Made by a program: the position numbers and the translations under genes. Below, one piece after another: positions 24,516-34,300 of a DNA stretch of 64,000 nt; positions within the stretch are counted from its first letter, which is position 1, and each line of letters starts with the position of its first letter. Source of the DNA: Pelodera strongyloides (lineage: Eukaryota > Nematoda > Chromadorea > Rhabditida > Rhabditidae); assembly GCA_036852015.1 (NCBI GenBank), contig JAANDG010000639.1:17503-81502 (forward strand). Direction: 5' to 3'. The notes beneath the pieces are model-generated. The model did no database searches, was not told where the DNA came from, and saw only the letters and a program-made list of their open reading frames with translations.

Positions 24516-25495
24516 ACAATGAAAGTGAGTCATTGGTAATGGACACACAGAAGATAGAACATCGTTCAATTTTCCTTATGAATGATGTAATATAACCTTC
24601 ATACCAAAAAAAGTGCACGATTTTTGTCACCCTCGTCCACGGTTTAGTATCGAGCACGTTTGATAATGAATGCTAGGTTCGCCAAGAATTTTTACAATGC
24701 AGGACAGTAGTCCGTTTTGGTAAGCAAGAAAAAATGAGCCTAACTGAGCGATCGGAGTCATAGTTTTTAGTGTGTAAACGAACAGAAACTCAAATAAGGA
24801 GAGATAAAAGAACACATATTTGCTGAACATACACCATACATAATCATGCTACCGTATTTAACAACATTCTACATGCCAAGCCTGGGTAAGTATCTAAGCG
24901 TAAGGGTAAGCTAGCCTCAACAACCGTAATCTGATTCCAAGTTCAAAAAACGTGCACAACTTACAGTATGACCGACATGCTGGTATCGTTTATCAGAGAG
25001 GAATTGCGGGGTTGGGGGCGGAGTCCGACTATCACCTTATATAGCAATTGTTCGACGGGCGGCTGGATGCGTTCTTCTTTGCTTAATTCTCTCGGGTACA
25101 TATGTACCCAGGGAGAGCCGCCACTTTTCAACACAAAAAAAAATCCTTAGTGAAAAGTCATGTGAGCCGCGGAAAAGATACGGAAATCATGGTGATAATT
25201 TACCAATCTACCACAGTGACAACAATAAATAATGATGGAGAGGGGGACATAGAAGCCTTGCAAGGAGTCCACCACAGGAAAACTTACACTAACATCTATC
25301 GGCGGTGATTTATAACAGAGGCATAAAGATGAGAAAGCAGGCAGGTCGAACTAGGCTCAACATGGTTGATCAGGCTTCAGTTTGGTCATAGCGGAACATT
25401 TCATTGTAGAACATTCTGCAACCTTTCACAAGTGAGGTTTTTCTTGATAGTATTTATTCCATTCCTCAGTAAGTTTCCTTATTTCCGGGGGAGGG

Positions 25496-25667
25496 TTAAA
25501 GCGTAATACCTGCCGGTTTTTGAAACGCATCGTGGACACCTGAAATCTTACGTATTTATGCTAATTTGCTCGAGTTTAGCTCGATTTTTTATTCTAATTT
25601 ACGTTCATTTGCATAAGCTGCTTGGTATTCGTTGTGTTTCAAAAACCGGCCGACATTTCGCTTTGAG
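25496..25667. mobile_element. MITE family A copy
   Basis: TTAAAGCGTAATACCTGCCGG at the left and CCGGCCGACATTTCGCTTTG at the right; central part shortened. Confidence 0.88.
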
Positions 25668-26534
25668 GAAGCTCTTCCAGGTATCATACATATGGTCAGG
25701 AGCCTTGACTTGCAGATCCCAACTTCGTCATCTTTTCGCGCTGACAAATGAATTAGGCGTGCGCGTGCAAAAACATTCATGGAAATCAACGGATGTCCAG
25801 AATGTTAATGTTCATGAAAAGTAGCGAGAAAAACACACATACAGGCTAGATACATCCAAGATGCCTACTTTCTTACGTGGTGCTAGCAACACATATGACT
25901 TGTTATTTTCGGCAAGCTTATAAAATTGGCTCTGAACTGAACCAAAAAGGGTAAGTTGTGAGTATGTGTACTATACTACAGGTTATGTTTACAATAGACA
26001 GGCTTATTGTTAGCCGGAGCCTCGTGATTCGGAAGCTACTCTCAGCTTCATATTTTTGCCATGTGTGTTACCGTATACACATTGTTGTAGGTTGTAGGCA
26101 TAGTGCGCAGCGTATGGTTAAATGCGGGACTTACGTCGGCTATGCTCTTCGTCAGAGTGCAGAGAATCCTAGGAGAAAAAATAGGAGAAATTTAAATTTG
26201 GTTAGTCTTCTAGTCCAAAAGGAGCAAGTCATACGCTTTGAAAACTTCTGCAACCACTGATGTGTAAAGGAGTACGTTCCTGAAGCGTAATATATGTATT
26301 TATTTTACTTTATAAATTGTCTTCTGAAAAGTCAAAACATAAAATGGTAAAGTAGATGATATATTCTATGGAACTAAAGGTTATTCATGAGTTTGGACTT
26401 CATGTGGCCATAGGAGTATCCAACCTCCTAGTGGGAGGTTAGAGAAAGAGAGGGATCGGCGAACCAGCGAAAAGTACAGAAAGCTTCACCCAACCGGCAA
26501 GGCTCCCAGTCCAGTGATCGTGCCTACGGTCAAT

Positions 26535-26602
26535 GGTGGTGCAGTGGTTAATACCCATGCAAAGGCGACGGGTACGAAAGTTAGAATCCCGTCCCAGCCG
26601 GA
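26535..26602 (+). repeat. tRNA-derived (SINE-like) sequence
   Basis: ATGGTGGTGCAGTGGTTAAT (A-box region) and GAAAGTTAGAATCCCGTCCC (decayed B box) at tRNA-like spacing; related to 42727-42791. Confidence 0.55.
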
Positions 26603-26703
26603 TGCACTGAAATATCTTGTTAGGGATCAATCCCACGACAGTTCAAGCTAAATGCAAAGAACTGAAAAGAATTGTAAAAAATAAGGTAGCAGTGAAGAGG
26701 CAC

Positions 26704-26861
26704 AGGAAAGTGAAAACCCCGATTTCGCCCCGATTATTTCAAAAAAAAAAAAAAAAAAAAAAAACTCTCGTCTTCGCCCCGATCAAGGCCCGATTTTTGA
26801 ATTTTGAGGGACTTGATCGGGGCGAAATCGGGGGTTTTGGTTTCCAATGGAGGAAACATGT
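26704..26861. mobile_element. MITE family H copy
   Basis: Ends GAAAGTGAAAACCCCGATTT and AAATCGGGGGTTTTGGTTTC. Internal CGCCCCGAT motifs recur in both orientations, with a 20-base A run in the middle. Same family as 39311-39462. Confidence 0.8.
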
Positions 26862-28135
26862 GCCTCCGTAATTGTTCTAATAAAGGTTTCCAAGTGAGCA
26901 ATTAGGTTTACTGTAGCAATTCATTGTGAATGTGCTCGTGTTGGGTCCCGAAGAACGGGAGTCTAACAATAGAGCTTAAATGTTATGCTTGACTTAAGAT
27001 GGCTCTCAGCTAGTAGATGCTGGATTCAGATACTACAGACACAGACCACAGTTAGCCAAGTCATCTAAATTCTTACACAAAAAATAAATTTTGACAAATA
27101 AATATTACACTGTTTATGTATATTAAGCTGGGCTGCCATACGCTCGGAACGCACCAATGATTCAAAATAAGCTACAGTAAGTAAGTAGATAAGTAGAGTT
27201 TGCAAAAATATAAAATGGGTCCAAGAATCATATAAATGCTTGCTTTTCGTAACTGTAAATCTTTGCAAGTCTGGGAAAACTATGCTTAGTTAGTACTATC
27301 ACTGGCACCGACGCTCACATACTGCATACTACATACCTCGCAAAAAAACCTAAAATTCTTGCAAAATATGTATATGTGTGCATCAATTCCATAACAATAA
27401 AGAAGGGTACACCTTTTTTCGTAATTTTTTTTTAAAAACGCAGGGGTTTATACACAATTTATGGTTTTATGCACCGTTTACCCAACTTATGCATCATAAA
27501 AATAAAAACAAATATATGTGCAACACAAAGAAACGAAAAATAAGAAAAGAGATCAAACCCTTACATTTGTTTTTCCGCATTTCGCTAATTTGTCATGAGA
27601 TCTTACAGTATGGTGGCCTTACTATCATACTGTATCTATAAAATACGTCAAACAACTCTATAAACAAAAAAAACAGCAAATAAGACGAAAAACCAGTTCT
27701 ATAGCACATTTTGCGGGCTCTATTTGAGCAAATTGGCAACTTAAATCACAAAAGTATTCTTAATTTCTTGTTTTTTTTTGTGTAATTTAGCTGATCTACT
27801 CGTAACTCGGCCAACGAGCTGTTTGTCATTTATATTCCAATAAATTGTGACGCAAGGAAGATTGTAACTTGTATTTATTATTCTCTAAATTTTTGTAAAC
27901 TTTTTTTGGGCAAGGGCAGCGTAAAGTTGTTATTGTTTTTAGGGAATTTTGATACGTAGTGATGACGCAGTGATAGCAAATACCTGGTAGAGTGCTGCAT
28001 ACAAAGTGTAATACAATTATAAAATGAGCGCTCTACAGCTCTGCTAGGGTTCCTCCATTTACTTTATCGAATTTGTAGGAATAAGGGACTATTCCGATTA
28101 ATTTACAGTAAATCAATGAATACAGAGAACATTGT

Positions 28136-28231
28136 TTGGTCCCTTGTCAGTTTGGTCCCTTTTGTCAGTTTGGTCCCTTTTGTCAGTTTGGTCCCTTTTG
28201 TCAGTTTGGTCCCTTTTGTCAGTTTGGTCCC
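28136..28231. repeat. 18-bp tandem repeat
   Basis: Five to six copies of TTTGGTCCCTTTTGTCAG; inner units are identical. Confidence 0.95.
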
Positions 28232-29231
28232 GTACGAGCTGTTGTGAAGCTTTGGGTATCCATGTGATTATGCGTCTTTTTTGATATATGTGATCAATAA
28301 ACTATGTTGTATTGGCCACCGGGACGCTTAAAATTGGCCCTGCTGTCTTGCCCTGCAAGACCAAGACATCATGTCTAGAACAGTTGCGGCGGATTTCGGT
28401 TGATAAACGGGATGCACTTTATCTTTATTTTATCTTTTAAAGCGATGAATCTGAGTTTAGCGATCACGAAGTGATTTGAGTCCAAGTGGGAATTTTGATT
28501 TTCCTGACGTTTCTTCCTCCTTTTATGCATTTTCTTTATTTTTCTTGAAACAAGTGTTATTCTCGTACACTATGTATATCATATCATATTGTACTCGCGA
28601 GGAGATATTACTACATGTTACGAAACAGCTTTCCATTATCAGTTTCCAAATTAGGGTTTTCATCTTAAATTTAGTGTAAAAACAGATCGTTTTCTAACCT
28701 GGTGATACATGTTTGATCTTCGTAGTTAGCGTCTCAAAAGGGTCCTCTTTTAATCAAAATATCATCAATCATCGCTCTGACTAGCTAGCCTCGACTCGCC
28801 TTTCCAGTACTATATATGGAACCCGACTTTACACAGGAAAGGTGGGTTCGCCGGGAAATCGAGGATAAACATCACATTGGGGGCGGTTTCCTACCGCTGT
28901 AGTATGTGCCATGACTTAGGCTCCCAGCAGCCATTTTGTACTTAGACACGAGGATAACAAGTTAAATGTTTTACTATGCCACACCTTTTTTGCTGGTACC
29001 TGCTACTGGGAATTGGGAATATAATTATCGGGTAATTTCAGGGCACAATTATCAACACGTTAAAGCGGTATGACAGGTGGTTTGTGAAATGTGTGCAAGA
29101 TAGCTGCATTACCATATGAAAATTGGCCTCATTATGTTACCTTCTGACACATACGGCTACAGAAAGATGCTCATCCCGTTTGAAAAGGGAAACAATTTCG
29201 GGATTCAGTTACTGCCACACTGTAACAGTGT

Positions 29232-29327
29232 AACGGCCGGTTTTTCTGAATTTTCATTTGCATATGCTGCATAAAAATGCTGATGTACTCGATGCGTTTC
29301 AAAAACCGGCTGGTATCTCGCTTTAAA
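29232..29327. mobile_element. MITE family A, internally deleted copy
   Basis: AACGGCCGGTTTTTCTGAAT joins directly to the right half (TTTGCATATGCTGCATAAAA) and GGCTGGTATCTCGCTTTAAA. Confidence 0.8.
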
Positions 29328-31263
29328 GTGTGATAATGATAACATAACAAAATTGGAAACCTTGGAATCAAAACAACAATAAATATACAAAAAAACCCTC
29401 GAAAAACATGGCAATAACTTTCCCTGTACTTTGGGTGCACGGATGTGTGATGTTTTCTATTCTATGCAGTCTATGTTTGTTTGGTTTTGTTTATTAAACA
29501 TAATTTGCAGAACAATAATGATTCCTTACGCGAATCCTGGTTACAAATGTAGTCAGGCGTACGAGAAGAACCATGTTTTGGTTAATGCTCCAAACTTGTG
29601 TATAATACATATGAATTATGAGTATGTAGTGGGACATTATCCCCATTGCGTTTTTCATGTGACTGACCCTTTGAACTATTCACCATATTGAGTTTTTCGT
29701 GCTCCTGACCTGATCATATGTTTCTTTAAAAGTTGTGGATGTGATTGTAGTTTTATTGGTCTAGGATTTAGTTCTGGAACCTAGTCCTAGGGCCTAGGAT
29801 CTAGTAGAACGGACTAAGGTACTAAATACTGTATTCTACGGCTGGCAGGCAGCCTGGCCCACCTGGCCATGTGCCATATCCTTTGAAAATATCACCAAAA
29901 GTATTTTCGCCTGAGCATAAAAAATTTTGCTCTAGGATCTTATTAGTCTAGGATCTGGGATCTAATGGAACGGACTAAAATTCTGTATTCCGCTTTCTTC
30001 ACTCGCCCCTTTCTATTTGTCTTTTCTTATTCACAGGTTGAGTGGCCCGCAGTGGGACCTCGTTCCCGGGGCCATGGACACTCAAAATTGATATTTGGGA
30101 CAAGCTGAAACCCGACAATCTTTTCAAAACATCCTATTAATTGAACATTTGAACATTGTGAACATTTTATTAGCTTTTCAGCATACCAACAAAGGTTGAA
30201 AGTTCAGAAATATATCAATATTGTATACACTTGTTTCTACTTGTATATATATAACAACACATGTCTGAATACTATCAACGGCTACTATAATTGTGTAATA
30301 TTATGACTATATTTATTATATCTAGATGTTCTCATTTCCTTTTAGACTACGTAAATTTGTTTCCACAATAATAAGAAATTAGATAAGACATGCAACAACT
30401 TTTGACGAATAAACTCTTATATACCGTGGTCATTCTCTAGTTTTTCTTGTATTTCTTTATTTTTGCTATTTCTTTAACAAATTATTATTCGCATTTTAGC
30501 AAGGGTGGGTAACTAAAGCTAAGCAGTTATGAATCAGCAGCCGGCTTTTTTTGTTCAGCACATTTCGTTCAGTTGTCAGTGTAACACTTGACGAGTCTTT
30601 TGATTGCTTTGCGGTAGTAATATGAGTGTATTTTGTACTGATCAACTGGACTGTGTACTTTTATTACAAGTTTTCAATCGATCAATCATAATGTTATGCA
30701 TAGTTAATCATAATGCTTATCGATAGAATAAATTCCATATATTTCAATACAGCTTTGCAAGATGCGAGGTGCGCCTGACATAAGTTATATATTGTATTGT
30801 ACTGTGTACGTCCATTGAATCTTGCATTACATGTACCGCTTCTTATTTCATTCTGTAATATAGAGCTGTGTAGCACGTGTAACATCGTATAGGCATAGTA
30901 TAATGTATGTGTACTGTACACGTTTACTGTATTCGAACTAGTTTTGACAGTTCAGCCCATGTCATGCCAGAATCGAACCTTTGTTTCCTTACCTCGAGTC
31001 CAAGTTTCTATCCACTCGGCCATTCCGTCCATCAGCTGTTCTTCCCTCGTTTTATTTGCGTACACTTCCTCTCACATTACACAAAAAAATCCCCTTCGTT
31101 CTGTTTGTACGAAGCCTGAGAAATTGGTCAAAATCCCGCTTTTTCACATCTTCAAACTATACATACTAGCTTGATTTTTGTTCCGTTTTATATTTATTGT
31201 TGGTGTTTTTCGAGTGTGAATAATTTTTATGTTCGAGTTGAATGTGATGTTGCAAACTGACTG

Positions 31264-31345
31264 GATGAAAACCAAAACTATGTTAGCGCTAACCAAAAGT
31301 ACGTTACCGATAACCAAAACTATGTTACCGCTAACAAAGGTTTTT
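31264..31345. repeat. About 24-bp tandem repeat
   Basis: Three imperfect units of AACCAAAACTATGTTACCGC, 30-110 bp upstream of the TYW2 first exon. Confidence 0.8.
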
Positions 31346-31365
31346 GCTTTTGACTATACAAAATC

Positions 31366-31374
31366 ATGTTTCAG
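31366..31374 (+). promoter_or_regulatory. Probable SL trans-splice acceptor of TYW2
   Basis: atgtttcag is followed by only 9 nt (gttaaaaat) before the proposed start ATG, the usual arrangement for a trans-spliced nematode mRNA. It could equally be a cis acceptor if an upstream exon exists. Confidence 0.5.
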
Positions 31375-31383
31375 GTTAAAAAT

Positions 31384-34300
31384 ATGTTAAAGGAAGCCGC
31401 ATGCTCATCATTGGATCATAAAGATCGATGCTTCTTGAAAGGTTAGTAATTTATAAAATAATTTACTTATTAGTTTCTTTTCGGATGAAGAGAAACTAAT
31501 AAACAATTTACACTTGAAATGTTGCAAAAAATTTGAGAAAAACCCGAAATACAGTTTATTTGTATCTACATGTAAATGGAACACTCACTATTGAAATTTA
31601 AACCAGTATTGTACCTACTTTTGGGAAATTTGCATGATATGATACGTACACTATGTAAATCCTATGTACACTATGTAAATTTGGTACCGGAAGCTTCGAA
31701 CGGGCACCAAAAATTTGCTTAGGGCATAAAGCATGTGCATATTATATGCAAATTTCCCAAACTAGGTACAATACTGCTTTAATGCTTCGTCCATATCGAC
31801 CGTAGCAGCGAAAAACGGCAAGCTGTGCATAGCAAGGTGTGTATAAAAATGATTTCCAGAGCGATCAAAAGCCGCACAAGAAAAGATGGGCACGTCCTCT
31901 TCGTTTGGTGCCATGCTCGAAAATGTAAGTTGTATTTGAGGAAACACACAAAAGGCAAAAACACTGTGATAGGCGTCTCCATCATTGTTGCCTGCATCAA
32001 GTGCTACGCTTCTCCGCAACAGCAATTGCTACCAGTAGTCAAGCCAACGAGCCGCTCGAAGCCTCAGGCCTGGGTCACGGATTATCGCTCATATTCTTTT
32101 ATCGCTCTGTCCAAGCATTATACCATTAAAGCGAAATGCTAGCCCCTTTGGAAAATTTGCATGTGATAAGCAAATCCTATGTATCCTATGCTAATTTTGC
32201 GCGATCGTCCACGGCAATCGCGCAAAATTAGCATAGGATACATAGGATTTGCTTATCATATGCAAATTTTCCAAAGAGGCTGGCATTTCGCTTTAATATT
32301 ATTTGCTCTTCAGGTTCGCCATAAGGCACTAGAACTCGGTCTCTGGTGCGATGAAATGCAACGAGACCTTCCTAAGAAATGGGAAAAACATGGGAATATG
32401 GTCGTCTTCCCGCAAGATTCATTTCAACATATAAATTGGAGATTTATTGGTAAGATAAATTATTTTGCCTTTTATTTTTATCCGAACTACCTTTCATTAA
32501 TAAATAGAGCGTGGTTTTTAAAGCGAAATACTCTCCGGTTTTTGAAACGCATCGAGTACATCAGCATTCTCATGCAGCTTATGCAAATGAACATAAATTA
32601 GAAAAAACAATCGAGCTAAATACGAGCAAATTAGCATAACTACGTAAGAATTCAGTTGTCCTCGATGCGTTTCAAAAACCGGCCTCTTTAACAATTATGT
32701 ACCAATCACAATAATGCAAATATGTCAAGGCACAAAAGAAGATCGAAGCAACAGAACCTCAAATAATCAAGAAACATTTATAAAGTTAAAGCTACAAACT
32801 ATATTTTCAAATTCAGGTCGCGAACTATGGAAAATTGTCGCTGAATCGCTCGAAGTTGATCGTTTGGGCCGGAAACGGTTAATTGCTAACGACTCGGATC
32901 GTACACCACATGTGGATATACTGTACGGGGAGCATGGATGGGTGGAGCACACTGATGAACGGGGAATACGGTAATTTAATCTTACTTTTGGCGTAGTTTG
33001 TAGTTTGTAGCTCAACGGAAAGTATTTTTTTTTAATTTATTGTAATTTGTAGTTCAGCGGATAATTTTTAGTTCAACGGTGATTTCTACGCGAATTATCC
33101 CACACTACGGTTATTTTGTAATTACTGCACCATATGACTAAATTATCTTATGGGAATAAGACAACCTTCACACTTCACACCACGCCAAAGCCTAAGCCTA
33201 AGCCTAAGCCTAAGCCTAAGCTTAAGCCTAAGCTTAAGCCTAAGCTTAAGCCTAAGCCTAAGCCTAAGTCTAAGCCTATTTAGCTACGTCTACGATGCCT
33301 CAAAAAAGGTGTTCGACATCTCAAAGTGCAAAGAAATGACGCGAATTTCGAAAATTGACGCGCATGGCGAAACGGTTGTGAATATCATGAGTGGTTAGTT
33401 TATATATTGTTTCTCTAATCTAACTGCTTCCCGTCATTTCGCAGAGCACAATTTTTTTCCTCATTTTTATTGTGGCGCACAATTGTTGCGCGCCACTTCC
33501 CTGCAGCTTGTAATCTATAGGTTCCCACTTTGTTGCTGCGTGCAGTACTGCACGCCCTTTCGGCGTATTCGGTTGATAGAATGGGGTGCACTTTCCTTTT
33601 TTAAAGCGAAATGCCGGACGGTTTTTGAAAAGCACCGTGGCCAACTAAATTATTACGTATTTATGCTACTTTTCTCGAATTTAGCTTGATTTTCATTATA
33701 ATTTATGTTCGTTTTCATGAGCTGTATAAGAATGCAGGCGTCTACGATGAGTTTCAAGAGCCGGCCGGAATTTCGCTTTAATATGTTTGTCCTTTCTAGG
33801 TCTTGGCTACTTTGCCTTTCCATGGGTCGCAACTTCGGGCGCGAAGCATGTCCACGCTCTAGACTGGGACGAGGACAGCTGCGAGGCCCTTAAGAAGACC
33901 GCTACCGCGAACGGACTCGAAGATTCAGTTACCGTAATCGAGGGAGACGCTAGGAGGGTGAGAATTCGTATATACTATTCGTATTTAATGTGGTTTCCAA
34001 GTATTCTGAAAATGTACAGTATCTTGGAATCTAAATATTTTTTTTTAATTTTTCATATTATTTATGCAAATTTCGTGCAGAAATACGGTAGTATTGACAG
34101 AATCACACCGAATTTTTCGGATACTTGGAAACCCCATAAAGCTCTGACTTGGTCTGCGAGGTTGTGTGCATAGTGAACGCCGTTACATTATGTGCTTTCA
34201 GAATTGTCCTATTTGTTGTGAAGAATAAAACGATTAAGTAAATTATCATTTTTGAGAGCGATTCAATCCCAATTACAATTGAATCACTGTGTCAATTTTT

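Larger units (their letters stand above)
22800..25495. other. Gene-poor stretch
   Basis: Apart from the orphan exon-like frame at 23411-23579, a family C MITE and GA microsatellites, nothing is recognised. A 132-codon frame at 22765-23163 starts inside a MITE and has no motif. Confidence 0.4.
25668..31374. other. Gene-free stretch upstream of TYW2
   Basis: No gene is recognised over 5.7 kb. Contents are one family H MITE, a tRNA-derived repeat, an 18-bp tandem array, a partial family A MITE, and two copies of a CTAGGATCT...GAACGGACTAA motif near 29790 and 29940. Open frames are short, AT-rich and unpaired with splice signals. Confidence 0.5.

Noticed and set aside
31762..32025. Minus-strand frame with MAPNEEDVPIFSCAAF, at first read as a WD-repeat exon
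   Set aside because: The plus strand of the same DNA holds a TYW2 exon (31860-31924) with a perfect gtaagt donor and matching phases on both sides; the minus frame ends inside a MITE.
6100..33271. True chromosome end
   Set aside because: TTAGGC tracts are short, interstitial and flanked by ordinary sequence and genes on both sides.
33150..33398. Poly(serine-leucine) N-terminus fused to a TYW2 exon
   Set aside because: The serine-leucine part is the telomere-type repeat lying in the intron; an acceptor (cctatttag) separates it from the exon.
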